Assembly: GCA_922989275.2 (NCBI GenBank) | Contig: OV277861.1 | Location: 20,180,479-20,244,478 of the forward strand | DNA: 64,000 nucleotides | Direction of reading: 5' to 3' | Source: Gari tellinella | Lineage: Eukaryota; Mollusca; Bivalvia; Cardiida; Psammobiidae | Shown here: in pieces, positions 39,701-54,700 of the stretch | How the letters are laid out: each line of letters opens with the position of its first letter | How positions within the stretch are numbered: position 1 is the stretch's first letter | Position numbers and translations under genes: made by a program | Notes under the pieces: generated by a model | Databases searched by the model: none | What the model was told of the DNA's origin: nothing | The model's input: only the letters and a program-made list of their open reading frames with translations

Positions 39701-42700
39701 GAAACTTGAAGCAGACGAGAAATATAGCAGACGACAATTTATTTGGCGGGCTAAGGGTTAAGCACAGTACCCTGTCACCAAAACAAAATTCTATATCAGT
39801 TGCACATACAGTCGAACTTTGATATCTTGATCTCATTAACTCTTAAAACCAACACTAAGTATCTCTTGTGGGTTATTAGGTTCCCTTGTGGATCTTTTTA
39901 GTTGCCAAAGCATGAACCAGTCTACTTGGACTTCTGGGTAGTTAAATAAAATACTGGTCTTAATTAACAAACAGTGTAGACCCTGATCAGAGGGCTCCTA
40001 TAGGAGACCTCTGACCTGGGTTTACACTGTTTGCAAATGTATTGAGTATTTTTTTAAAAGGTCCATGGTGTTGAAAGAGTTAATTCAAAGTAACCCATTA
40101 TTTTGCGGTTTATATTTGATTTCTTAAACTCAAGCCACGTTTTAACTTTGAAATACGAATATGTTGTTAGACTTAATTGTGATCAAGATATTGCAGTTTG
40201 ACTGTACCGATGCGGTATTTGATTTGCACTATTGGCTATGGAAGAAAGGGTTAATTCATTGTTAGCAGTCAAAAAGATGCAGTAGATTTTAATCTGAAGA
40301 CGTTAGTAAGTCCCGTTTATGAGAAACAAAAACACAATGCAGTAAAGTGTAGAAAATCACAGCTTCTTGAAAATTCTGACCTTTTTATTTTATCTGAGAG
40401 GCAAATAGTTTGGAGTCTGATCAGACACCCGGTTTACTTGGTCTCTGATCTGACTCCAGACTGTTTCTCTGGTAAATAATTGTTCTATCCACCATGAGTG
40501 TTGATGTAGGATAGGAATTTCTCTCCCGAGGGTCAGAAAATTCATGCAGGGACGAGGCTTGCCGAGTCCCTGCATCAAATTGTTGATCTGAGGGGGAGAA
40601 ATTCCTGTCCTACATCAACAGAACAAACAAATGGAGGATTTTTTTTCTCCCGTTTAAATCATTCAAACATGATTGCAGTTTGTGTTCATTTTTTCCGCCA
40701 AAACATGATGTTGTTTATAGTAACGTCATCACTAATGACATCATTTGGTTACCCGCAGCGCTTGTGGTTAAGCTTGGCAAAATTGTGATGTCACGTGGTA
40801 TGGATGATAGAGTGATTCCCCATGGGGCAAATTCCTATCTTACATAGGCGAAAAAGGGAGAAATTATGTATTCTCCATGGTACATACTAGTAGTTTAGAC
40901 AAAGATAAGACCTTGCAAAATGCAATACCTCGTCGGGATCAACATGTTTTGTTAATTGTTATGTTAAATGTAATATTCAGCTACAGTGTTCCATCTCTAC
41001 AATGGCCCTCCCAACAACGACTCCCTCCTTAAATCGACATTCGCCGCTGTTCCCAAGAAAATTATGTTTTATGCTTACACTGATGCATCATCGTCTGCTT
41101 AGAATTGTTGTCTGCTGTTTTTCTTACATAAATGACATTTTGACAGAAAAAACATAATGACAACTGACAAACAGCTTGAATCCAGATTAGACGCCGCGTT
41201 ACGCGGCGTCTGATCTGGATTCAAGCTGTTAGCACATGTAAAATAAGTTCCCTCCCTATAACGACTCCCTCCGAACAATGCACACAATCTGTGCGTCCAT
41301 TGGGTGATGTTGTAGAGAGGAAGCGCTGTATATGGGAGATTAAGTAATTGTTACACCTCGATCTGTAACAAAAAATCAACTTTTTATTGTACATAAAACA
41401 ACATGTGACAGGTGATGAAAAAAATTGTCCAAACCTTGCTACTGATTGCCTTTACAGATTGCGGAGAGTTTCTGCAATGAATTTATTCGATAATGACGGA
41501 AACATCAGAAATCATGGGTAATAACTCTAGCATGTTGGTGGAATGGGGCTATATGTGTATACTTGTGTACTAATATACTGGATTGTTGCATTTTGTATGG
41601 GAGTATATGCTTCATCTATTTACAGCGTTCTGCATACTCACTTTTTGTCATAAACAAATTAATAAGAACAGGCAAACCGGTGTTGAACAACCATTCAAGA
41701 CAACATGTCTTAACCCATTACCCCATAGCCTGTTTCTTGTTTTGAAGACAGGCAACCACTTAAAGCAGGTTGAAAGTAAAGCAGAATGTGCCTGATGGCA
41801 CATTCTGCTTTAATTTCAGCCTGCTTTAAGCTACTGTCTGCTGTGATATAGAAATTATTTCTTATGGAACATATTCATGACTATAAAGTGGAACTTTTTT
41901 TTAGTGGAGGAATGAATTAAAGGCGTATTTATGGGGTAATGGGTTAAATGTTTGAATACCAAGATACAATTCTTGTTTCTGCCAATGTTCTTAAATCAAA
42001 TGCAGCATTCTGAAATCTCCCCAATGGCATCTTAATATAGAACAAAAGTAATGCAGAAATTTCTTTTAGGTGGTTTATGCATTACCTTTGTCTTCCATTA
42101 AGTTGTCACCTATTTGCACATAAGTTATCACCTATTGTTCTGTATGAAGCAGCAACATTTTTGGTGATTTAAACATGTTTTACTAGAATGGTTGTAAAAC
42201 ATGAACTTCTCTGCTCTGTCTTTGTTTTAGAGATCTATCTATATTTTCACTTGGACTTAGCGTGTTTTTGTGCACCATTAATGTTCTTTAACTCTTTGAA
42301 TCCTAGTTACGCATATATGCGTCATTTGCAAACAGGGTACCTGTGAGGAGTACACTTGTTCTATGCAAACACTGTAGACCCTGATCACAGGGCTCCTTAA
42401 GGAGCCCTCTGATCAGGGTCTACACTGTTTGTCATTTGGACATATATTGTAAAATTCAACCATAAAAAGTCAAAAAAGGACTAGACTTAATTGAAATCTG
42501 GAATTGTCCTTTTGAGGTTTCAGGGAGGAAAGGGTTAAAGCAGATTTCTCCAGAGCATGGCTTAAAGAACATAAATCAGTAATCTTCACTTCATATAGTT
42601 TATAATGATCACACTCATTGAAGAAACATTGTGGAGATCAAACATAACAAAAATAGTATTATATGACAGCTTTAAACAAGATAAAAGTTAAGCTGAAAAC

Positions 42701-45700
42701 TAGCTCCTATAAGAGCTTTCTGCTTTACTTTGATCTTTCATTAAGCAGTATCCCTGCCTTAAACATAGATGGATATATGTGATTTGTACTTTTGACTATG
42801 GAGGAAAGTGTTACCACTGGTATAGTTAAAAAAGATTTATATTTTGTTAAAATGTGTCAAGTACCTGTGGGGCTGACTCTATACATAGGGAACACTCTTG
42901 GAGTTCGCTCACCTGGAGAGTGTTTAGATAATGCTTTTCTTTTATCTAGATATTGAATACTAATTGAATGTTCATGTATTAATATATATGTGTAATGTAT
43001 ACTCACATTCTGCAGGGCTGCCATTTCTCCATATTTTTCCGAAATCTTCAGATTTTTATCCTAGCAGATAGTAGCTTAAAGCAGGTTGAAAGTAAAGCAG
43101 AATGTGCCTTAAGGCACATTCTGCTTTACTTTCAACCTGCTTTAAGTAGTCATGTGTCTTCAATCCTAGAAACAGACTATGGGGTAAAAAGTTAAAGGTA
43201 GGATTCGTAAAATACGCTTATAGAAAATAGAAAACTTGGAAATCTTAGGATTTTTCGTGATCAACTTATGGCAGCCCTGATTTTGCATCAATACTTAACA
43301 GATGTAAATGTCCACTTCAATTGCAGTGAATATAAAATTTGTTATACCTCTCTTTTGACCACTTAATGAGGTTGAGTTTTTGGTGTTTTGGGAAATTTTG
43401 CTTTATGCAAATTGCATGAAGACAAGCAGAAATGTTCTGCAATTTATGGTCTTGTCCGTACATGATAATTTTTGTTCTCTGTGTGTTTTAAAATACAAAT
43501 TATTTTCGAAAAGGTCTTTGAAGAAAGTTACAATGAATCAACCTGAGCCTGTTTCTAGTTTTGAAGACAGATAGCCACTTAAAGCAGGTTGGAAGTACAC
43601 ATTCTGCTTTACTTTTAACCTGCGTTAAGCAACTCTCTGCTAGGATTTTGAAAATATTTCTTATGATAAATGTTTTTTACTGCATTAATTGGAACTATTT
43701 TCTTCAGTGAAGGAATAAATTAAATGCGCTAAAAAGTACTTATATGGGGGAAAGGGATAAATAAGAAGGTTGATACAGATCTTGTGATTGTGGTTGCTTT
43801 GTTTCAGCACGTTTAGCTCTGTTAACATGTGGTATGCAGTAGATGATGGGGATGTAGTTAATACTGGCCCGCTCATGTATTATGCTGTACCCGACAGGTA
43901 TTGTAATGTCACATTGTATGCAAGTAAAACTGTAGCATGCCATCGTATACTAATTTCTGCCAGAAACGCTTCCTGTTGCATGATAAAAATACTGCGGGAA
44001 AACTCTCTAGAATGGTGATGGTTAGAAAAGCAGACGCTGAAAAAGTGATAGAAAACACAAGCTGAATTTTAAAAAAACGAAAAAAACAATTTTTTTTTTA
44101 ACCCTTTCCCCCTTAGACAGTTTTATGTTTAAGGCATGTGGCTGCTTAAAGCAAGGTGAAAGTAAAACTTCTTTTTGAACATCTACATGTACTCTACTTT
44201 CATAAAGCTTTAAACCATTCACCCCTGAAACTTTTAATGGACAATTACAATTTCAAAATAAATCAAGTCCATTTTTTACTATACTTAACAAAATTTCTAA
44301 TCCGTCACTTTTTAAAGCAACATATGTCTTTAAATACTAGGTTCACATTTTTAATATTTTACACACAACAAGATGGGTTCTAAGAGCCCCTTAATTTTGG
44401 ATTTATACACGTTGCCCTACTTCGGGAACGTCAAAACAGCCACGTTGCTTGTTTGGCCTAATTTACACGTGTAAAGTATGGAAGAAAGTCTATGCCCACA
44501 AATTTGCACGAGTGTAATCTCTAATGACTGCCTAGCCTGAAAAACACCTAAAATGGCGAGATAAAGTCACGAAGAGAGCGGCATAGCCGTCTGAATGTTA
44601 CACGCTGGTGTATCCTTACAGCAAATAAGATTCAATCACCGAAGAATTTCGGAAATGGAAACAAATAAAGACTTATTTCTGTGTATTCCATATAAGGAAA
44701 TGTTTCCGTCCATTTGAATGTGACTTGAACTTTTAACCGGATACTTTCCACGGCTTTTAGGCTATAACGCGCAAATTTGACGTCACCGGAAGTAGAGCAC
44801 ACCGCCCCAGGAAACCAAAACGACGGGAAAAAACACTCATGTCATCGATACATTGTAGTGACCAACCTGAGAGACAGTGTTCTTCCCGTTGCAAAGACGG
44901 CAAGACAGCATAAGGGTCAATACGGCAGTCACGTCACACCCAAGACGGTACGTAATCGGCTGCGAGAGGCGGGAAGTCGCTGTTGACGGCCATTTAAGGA
45001 TAAAGTCATCACCAGACAGCTTAGGCACGATGATACAGATGAGTTTAACCCTACAGAGCACGTTTGCGACATTCTCAAGAAACGCGTTCGTTCCTTTCTA
45101 CAGCGTCCAAATGTTGACACATTGGAGCGTGACGTCGTCAATGTGTGAGTAAATTAGGTCATCAATACTTTTGCTGAATTCTTGTCGTCTATGAGACGCC
45201 GAAATGAAACTGTTATTGCAACTGACGGGGGCAATACGTGTTACTAACATAGGGCGTAAGAACTACAGTAACACTCCTGTGACTTTCAAAATCGGGGGTG
45301 CCTCCATAAAAGTTGTTGTTTAAGCTTAGAAAGACAAGTGATAGCCAGGAAATTGTAATCATCTGTTTCACAATGGATTACATTTGCAATTAAATGGTTT
45401 ATAAGTTCTTCATTTTTCATTTTCTGAAGGAAATATAAGGTGACCGATTAGAAATTTTGTTGAGTATATTTAGGGTTGATTTTAACAATATATTTCAAAA
45501 TGACAAACAGTGTAAGGAGCCCTCTGATCAGGGTCTACACTTGACAGTACAGATTGGAACTATTTTCTTCAGTGTAGGAATATATTTAAGGTATAAAATG
45601 GCATATTTATGGGGTAATGGGTTAATACCAACCAGCTGTTCCACATTTGAGGGTCATGACTACGGTAGGTAGTGGTGTCCGATGGTGCTTTTGCAGAGGA

Positions 45701-48700
45701 CTTGGTAATGGTGCTACTGTGGGGGAAAGGGTAGAGCTAGATGTTTGTTTTCAGTAATCTTAAGGCTTAAACTGATTGGTTGCTGAACATAGTTTTGTCT
45801 GTGCCTTTCTTTATGCTTTGATTTGATTTCCTGTTGAGAAAATTTGTATACTTGGAACAGGTAGAACTTAGTCAAATAGTTGCAAAGGTTGTAAGTAATC
45901 AAAGTTAGAAAAACTTACAACCATTATCTTACTAAACTAGAGCTAGAACAAAAAATATAAATATAACCCTTTACCCCATAGCCTGTTTCTAGAACCGAAT
46001 AAAGAGGACCACTCAAAGCATGTTGAAAGTAAACAGAATGTGCATTTGGCACATTCTGCTGTACTTTCAGCCTGTTTTAAGCTACCATCTACTAGAATAT
46101 AGAAAATATTTCTTATTAAGCAAATTCATTACTGTATAAATTGGAACTACATGTATTTTCAGTGGAGGAATAAGTTAAATGCGTTAAAATGTGCATCTAT
46201 GGAGCAAGGGTTAAAAATGCATAAATCTTAATTTAACAAAGTTTTAAGACTACAAATTTAAAGCAGATGATATAACAACTTGATAAAGGTCAGAGAATAA
46301 TTTAGTTGAAGTAGGTGCTCATTATATAATATTTCTAGACTCTCACAGTGAGTGTAATCAGAATATGGCCAATTTTTCAAATTTGTAAATATATAAACTT
46401 TGGCTAAATATGAATAACAAACAGTTTGGATCCTAATCCAGGGCTTCAGATAAGAGGGAGTAAACTGAACATATTCAACATTTTCTCACTCAATTTAGCA
46501 CCAAACCCTATGGTGCTACTACTCATTAGAATCGTCTCTGAGATTATTAATATAGAAATAAAGATTTTAGTTTTTTGAAATACTCCCCTTTTCTGGAGCT
46601 CTGGGATCCAACACTGAGTAACTGCATTAGATCTGGATCCAAATTGTTTAAAAATATCATTGTAACCTGCCAAGGCAAAGTAGATGCTGCTACAGTTTTC
46701 ATTGAAAAGGCATGGATGTGACATTACACACACCAGTATAACCCATTACCCCATAATGTACTCTTTTTACACCTTTAATTTGTTCCTCCAAAAAAATTGT
46801 TGAAATAAATACATTCATTAATATGAATGATAAAATATTTTCTATATCTAAGCAGATGTTAGCTTAAAGCAGGCTGAAAGTAAAGCAGAATGTGCCTTCA
46901 GGGGCATTCTACTCTACTTTCAAACCGCTTTAAATGATCATCTGTCTTCAAAATAAGAAACAGGCTATGGGGTAAATGGATAGTACAGGAAGCCCTCAAA
47001 CAAGTTTCCAGCATTACTTTAACCCTTTACTCCATAGCCTGCCCATAGCCTGTTTCTAGTTTTGAAGACAGGTGACCACTTAAAGCAGGTTGAAAGTAAA
47101 GCAGAATGTGCCTTAAGGCACATTTTGCTTAATTTGTAATAGGATATGTTGAATATTTCTTATGAGAATTAGGTAAATTAGAAGAAGGCTTCAGATAAGA
47201 GGGAGTAAACTGAATAATCCAATATTTTCAGCACCAAATCCTATGGTGTCACAACTCATTAGAACCGTCTCGAAGAGACGATTCTAATGAGTAGTGACAC
47301 CATAGGATTTAAAGCAGAAATAAAGATTTTAGTTTTTGAAATACTTCCCTATACCGGAGCTCTGGCAGTGATAAGGAGTTTCTATGGAGGAAAGGGCTAT
47401 GGAATTATAATATTGCTAACTTCATAATAGTATAGCTTCAGGTAAGGGAATGTATTGCAGGTACAAAAATAATTACAGTCAAAACCTGATACTTCGAACT
47501 CATGTTAGTTCGAACATACCCATATTTCAAAGTTAAAACGTGGCTTAGCCACTCACCAGTCACCAGGCTTAGCCACGTTTTAACTTTGAAATACGGGTAT
47601 GTTCGATTTAAGCGAGATCAAATTATCAAAATTCAACTTATGAAATCCTGGTACGATCGATTTAAGCAAGTTTGAAGTATCGAGTTTCGACTGTGTGTCT
47701 TCAACAAACTCTGTGCTGTGACTACTCCTTAGAATTGTCACAGCATAGGGTAAGTTAAAAATATAAAGGAGAAAATATTAGAAATTGTTACTTTACTGAA
47801 AGATATCTTTTAATTAATTATGGCTTTGATATATTGTAAAATCTCTCTATTATGACCACTGAAATAAAGGCTAGTTGATTGAATAAAAGACAGGTGATAG
47901 CCTAAAGCTAAAGGAGCTTTCTGTTTTACTGTCACCATTCTTTAAATGGTTGAACCCTAGTCATGCATATATGCGTCATTTACAAATAGTGTACCTGTTA
48001 GGAGTACACTTGTCCTATGCAAACAGTGTAGAACCTGATCAGGGTCTACACTGTTTGTCATTTTGACATATATTGTAAAAAACCAACCCTAAAATGTCAA
48101 AAATGGACTTGACTAAATTGAAAATTGTCCATTTGAGGTTTTAGGGAGGAAAGGGTTAAGCTGTCAACAGTGTCATTAACACTTAAAGGGACTCGCAACC
48201 GGATGGTGTTCTTGTCAAAATAAAATAAAATACTCAAATAAAAGCAAATTTGTGGCATTATTTGGCTTTTGACATTAAAATAATATGATCAGTCCAAAAA
48301 ACGTCTCAAGAATCGTCACCGAATCTTAGTTTTTTAGATATTTTCCATCGTTTTTCCATAGCGTTAGCTAACGGTATAGTTGTTGGTGTTGCTTCTCTAC
48401 ACGGGGTCAGACATAAACCCGAGCCGAATAATGTTCTATTAATAGCTATCATTGAAGTACGTTAATTCGCTACCATATATATAGAGAGCGTCCGTAGCCG
48501 AGGGCGTAAAGGCGATGCCTCATTTTTCATTTTTGTCTCCGCATGGATGGTCACGGGTTCGAATCCCACCAGAGCCTCTTTTTTTTTTTTTGGAAATGCA
48601 TTTTTTAACAGAATTTATTATCCTAAACTAAATTTTACCCATTTATATAAGCATTTGACATATATTTACAAATTACTATTGTTAATGCTTGATCCGGTTG

Positions 48701-51700
48701 CGAGCCTCTTTAATAAATATCACAATTTAGTGGTCATAAATTCATAAAAGAGATGTTTTACCGTTTATATATTTGTACACTCTCTTATCTGGATTATTAG
48801 CTATGCCAGTTAATAACAGCCTAGATTTTGCTTTAAATAGTATGGTAGTTTTTGGTCATATTGTTGATCTGGGTATAGAGCGTTAATCATTGAAGAAAAT
48901 CATATGTTTTGTGTCAGCAAAGCTTCAAAATTTATTTTGGGTTCAGTACACTGTATTCTGTGTCTTGCATGAAAATATTGTTTCAATTCTTTCAACCCTA
49001 CAGCCCTCTGAAGAGATTACTGATAACATATGCAAACAGTGTAGACCCTTTCATTCCCAAGTCATGATCTGTATAATAGTTTATAAAAACTCGATTAACC
49101 CATTTTATGTGTGATACACTGTTAGGACCTCTAGGCAAACAGTTTTGATCTCAAATCAGCCCCCACATTGTGGGGCCTGATCTGAGAGCAAAACTGTTTG
49201 CAGCTAAGTCAATATTCTTTCAGAAACTGCTAAAATCTTTTGCAAATATTTGAATTATACCCGCTGCAGACGACATTTTAAAATGGCCGCCAAATATTAC
49301 CCAGTATACAATGGGTTAAGTATATATTTAAAAGAAGATTCATTATCAGTCTGTTACTGGTAGTTCTCAGCTTAATGCAGGACACAGGTAATGAAGAAAG
49401 CTCATTTAGGAGTTTTCTGCATTACTTTTGTTTTGCATTACACTGATTGAGCTCTGTGTTTACAGATCTCATTTGTTTTATTTTGTACTGTGTATTAATT
49501 AACCCATGTTTCTGGATTGGTATGTTCTGTTTGTGACTATTGTACTGTGGTGGAGAAGACGTTATTCCTAAACGTGTTTCAGCTAAAACTTTATTTCCAT
49601 TGCAAACAGTTTGGAGCCTAATCAGACGCCGGGTAACCCGGCGTCTGATCAGGCTCCAAACTGTTTGCCATTCAGATAAAAATGAAAGTCAGAATTGTCA
49701 AAAAGTTGTCCTTTTCTACATTTTAGTGTTTTGCGTTTGCGTTACGTTTGCGTTTAAAGAATAATGTATTCTTCACTGTACGTCTCCAAATGCATTGGTA
49801 TCAACATAGTATGCTAAGATATAGATCAACTGTTGCATTAACTCTCTCAACACCATGGACTTGTTTAAAAATACATTACATTTGCAAACAGTGTAGACCC
49901 ATATCAGAGGTCTCCTAAAGGAGCCCTCTGATCTGGGTCTACATTGTTTGCTGGTTTAGACCGGTCTTTATTAAACTATCCGGAATTCCAAATAGACTGG
50001 TACATGTTTTGGTAACTAAAATGATCCACAATGGAATCTAATAACCAACAAGCGTTACTTAGTGTTGAAAGAGTTAATAACTTTGAGAACTGCACGTCAT
50101 GTAGACATAGATTATTATATACTACAGTAGATATTTTATATCTCGAACTCGGTAATGTCGAACATTCCCGTATTTCAAAGTTAAAACGTGACTAAGCCAC
50201 CTTTTAACTTTGAAACACGGGTATGTTCGACTTAACCGAGCATGAAGTAATGTGATTCATGTATCGAACTATCGGGGAGTTCGAGGTAAGCGAGTTCAAG
50301 ATATCGAAGTTCGACTGTATAATATTATATAGAGTATAACTACATGTATGTATTAACAATGCAAACCAGGCAAATTTAATCACTGGACAATATAGAATAG
50401 TCAAACTTGTATTACACAAATCATGTAAAAGAGGAAACATTTTTAGTCATTAACCCATTACTCAATAAATATGCATTTTTACGCCTTTAATATATTCCTC
50501 CTTTGAAGAAAATAGTTCCAATTTATATAGCCTTACCTAGCATTAGAAAATGTTTCTATATTGGAGCAAATGGTAGCTTAAAACAGGCTGAAAGTAAAAC
50601 GGACTGCACCATAAGGCACATTCAACTTTACTTTCAATCTGCTTTAAGGGGTAATCTATCTTAAATACTTCTTAGGAACAGACTATGGAGTAAAAGGTTA
50701 AGATAGGTTGCAGCTTAATGCAGAACTACACTAGTGTTTGCATAGGACAAGTGTACTCTTCACAGGTACACTGATTGTTAATGACAAGTATACTCATCAC
50801 TAGGGTTAAACGAGTTAAATGTGTGTAGCAGATAAAAGCTGCTGAATTAGCTTTCTTCTTCACTCTTGTTTTGCTTTAACCCTTGTCCCCCATAGAAGCA
50901 CTTTTTCTCACATTTAATTTATTCCTCCAATGAAGAAAATGGTACAGTCATAAACATGTATGACAAGAATTATTTTCTTTATTCTAGTAGATAAAAGCTT
51001 AAAGCAGGCTGAAAGTAAAGCAGAATATGCCTTAATGCACATTCTGCTTTACTTTCAACCTGCTTCAACCCATTACCCCATAGCCTGATTCTAGTTTTTG
51101 AAAATAGGTGACTTCTTAAAGCAGGTTGAAAGTAAAGCAGAATGCGCCTTATATAAGGCACACTCTTCTTTACTTTTAGCCTGCTTTAAGCTATGATCTG
51201 CTAGGATATAGAAAAGAAAATATCATAAATGTAAAAAGTTAACTATTTCCTCAGTGGAGGAATAAATTAGAGGAGTAAAAAGGCGTATTTATGGTGTAAT
51301 GGGTTAATTTATTCCTCCAATGAAGAAAATAGTAGTCGAAGTATCGAGTTACGACTGTATTCACACAAAAATTATGTTCAATATAATAGAGAATAAAATA
51401 TTTAACATGTATTGTAAGGTGTAGAGTGGGATGGATCTCCGACCCACATACACCTATTCACGGAGATAATAAAATATTGAACTGAAAAAAAATAAAAAAA
51501 AAAAAAAAAAAAAAAAAAATAGTAGTCATAATCATGTATGACAAAAATTATTTTCTTTATTCTAGTAGATAGAAGCTTGAAGCAGGCTGAAAGTAAAGCA
51601 AAATGTGCATTTAGGCACATTCTGCTTTACTTTCAACCTGCTTTAAATGCTCACCTGTCTTCAAAATTAAAAACAGGCTATGGGGTAAAGGGTAAGCATG

Positions 51701-54700
51701 TATGAGCCCTGCCATGACAAAACCTGCCTTATTACATTGCAAACTATGTACATCAAGACCAGCCGACTGGTTTTGATCTTCTCTGTTTGACACCCACAAT
51801 CATCTCAAGCATTGTATTTAAAAGTATTTTCTACGGTATTTGTCAGTGTAGACAAACTCAGAGACAAAGCCTCGGATGACAACGGTCCTCACCCTTTACA
51901 ATGTTGCAATGCAATAAGGCAGGTTTTCTCATGGCACAACTCATATATACATGTATATATGACAAAGACACCGCTAGCAAATCTTCATTAGTGTGGTCAT
52001 TATTGTATACAAAATAATAATCATATAAGAACTTATTGTATTGATAGAAAGAAAAAAGGAAATGGAAAAACTTTAGTGCTAGAGAGGATTGTTATTGTTT
52101 GTCTTGTTTGTTTGTTTGTTTGTTTATTTGAAATGCTTTGGTGTATATTCAGCTGTAGTGAATATTTTTCAATTTAAAAATTAACTCTCTCACTGTACAT
52201 AGGGATTTTCTCTTTCCTAAATCTATAAAAAGCTCAAAGCTCTTCATTTTATACAGTTTTGTTCAGGTTCTTGGAATCTTGCTCTATCTATCTATTCAAC
52301 GACATAATCAAATACATTGGCTATCAAAAATAACAGTCAGTTCCTAATGTGCAATTGACTATACATTATTATAATATAAAACACTTACTGCACTATCTGC
52401 TTTAGTACTCAGCCCTTTCCCCCCATAGAAGCACCTGTTAGCATGTTTAAATTATTTCTCCACTGAAGAAATAGTTCCAATTTATACAGTCATAAACATG
52501 AACCAAAAAAAATGTTTCTATATATTTCCTAGCAGATGATGGTACCTTAACCCATTACCCCATAGCCTGTTTCTAGTATTGAAGATAGTTGACCACTTAA
52601 AGCAGGTTGAAAGTAAAGCAGAATGCGCCTTAAGGCGTATTCTGCTTTACTTTCAGCCTGCTTTAAGCTATTATCTGCTAGAATTTAGAAAATATTTCTT
52701 ACAATACATTTTCATAATAGTATAAACTGGAACTATTTCCTTCAGTGGAGGAGTAAATTATAGGCATAAAAAGGCATATTTATGGGAAAATGGGTTAAAG
52801 CAGGCTGAAAGTAAAGCAGATTAAGGCACATTCTGCTTTACTTTCAACCTGCTCTAAGTGGTCATCTGTCTTGGACAGTCTATGGGGTATAGGGATATCT
52901 TGTGTCTACTCTACTGGCTATTCATACCATTTTTTTCAATACAAAAGTGCATTATAATACTGCCATTTGACTGATCATTAACTCTTTGCATGCTAGCGGC
53001 GGATATGTCCCACAGCGATTACCTTTGCAAACAGTTTGGATCCATACCTTTCTGTTTATATGAGATGACACTCTGATCTGTTTTTGAAAAGAAATTTAGA
53101 AATTCTATTTTCAATACAATAGTAGATGACTACTGTTGAAGACAAAAATTTACCCAGCATGCAAAGAGTTAATTGCATCATTGCAAATGCCAATAATAAC
53201 ATGATGAAAAATTTCACTCTGCTGCAAATGAGAATTACATTCTACAGAGTTGTGAAAACATTTTGTTGTATATCATTATCAATGTGGCAGTCAGCGGGCA
53301 GAAATAATTAACAAAGAGCTTAAGGCACATTCTGCTTTACTTTCAACCTGCTTTAAATGATTGTCTTTCTTTAAAACTAGCTATTGGGTAATTGGTTAAG
53401 AGTGTTTTCAATACTACTCTTTCAAATTTAGATTTAAGGCAATATATTTTTAAATAGGACTTAATCAGTATCTTGTTATGATGTATGGTTTTCGAAGTAC
53501 CATCAATAAGCTTATGAATACAATAAATCAAAAGAAGGTATGTTTTCATTGTTTAAAGTAGACTGCTGCTTCAAACAGGATGAAAGTAAAGCAGAAAGTT
53601 CCTGTGGAAGCTTTCTGCTGTACTTTAAACCACCTTAAAGCTGTCATTCTAGCACCTTATACATGTAGTTGCTATAATTATAGTCCGTAAAGTATTGTAA
53701 TGAATATTGTAATTACTTGACACGTTCAACCCTAGTGAACACTTGTCCAATGCAAAAAGTGTAAACCCAGATCATAGGAATTTTACAGGAGCCCTCTGAT
53801 CTGGGTCTGCATTGCTTTTTGTTGTTTTTTGCAACAACAAAATCAACTCTAAATAGTCCAAAATGAACTAAAATCAATTGGAAATCAGAATTGTGCATTT
53901 GAAGTTTCAGGGTTGAATGAGTTAATAGTTTGGGCTCTACTGTCATGGAATATGGAAAATATAACATATTAAATACATTGTATAATGTATATTAAATACA
54001 TTGTATATTTTACCCTTACAGGCTTGGAGACAGTCAGAGACCTACAAGTCTCCGCCATGTCAACCCAGAAGGAACCCAATTGTTGGAACACACGGAGCCC
54101 ACAGATGCCCCAGTCACAAAGTTGTCTAAGAACACAAGGAGCGCTATTGGAAGGGAGGAATCCAAAATGGATTTCACATCCGCCCCACCCGTGTTTAAAA
54201 CCAAAAAGGAAATGGAGGAGGAAGAAAGAGAAAGCAGTAGTATGTAGATATAATTTTATGATAACCGTGTTAACCCTTTACCCCATAGCCTGTTTCTAGT
54301 TTTGAAAATAGGTGACTACTTAAAGCAGGTTGAAAGTAAAGCAGAATGTGCCTTAAGGCACATTCTGCTTTACTTTCAGCCTGCTTTAAGCTACCATTTG
54401 CTAGAATATAGACAAATTTTCTTACAATACATTTCATGGATGTATAAATAGGAATTATTTTCTCCGTAGAGGAAAGATTTAAAGGCGTAAAAAGGTGTTT
54501 ATATGTAGTAATGGGTTAACAGACATACCATACAGTATTGAACAACAGTTTAACTCTTTCGCTGCTATTATGACAGAAATACCTGTTGAACGCAGTCACT
54601 GCCATATCATCGTCGGCATATATTTTTTTGCCTGCGTTTACTTTTTTATGTGTTTTTGACTTTGAAATATTGATATGAGTGTCAAACAGTTTGGATCCTG

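Larger units (their letters stand above)
47831..48765. repeat. Family D MITE with two nested elements
   Basis: The D left end (ATTGTAAAATCTCTCTATTA) and arm run to CACCATTCT. Family B (47942-48159) and the 530-bp TTAA-flanked element (48183-48713) follow. D resumes as TATCACAATTTAGTGGTCAT ... AGAGATGTTTTACCG. Confidence 0.72.

Noticed and set aside
51402..51620. Minus-strand frame with a Phe run
   Set aside because: It is the reverse of the poly(A) tail of the retroposed insert.
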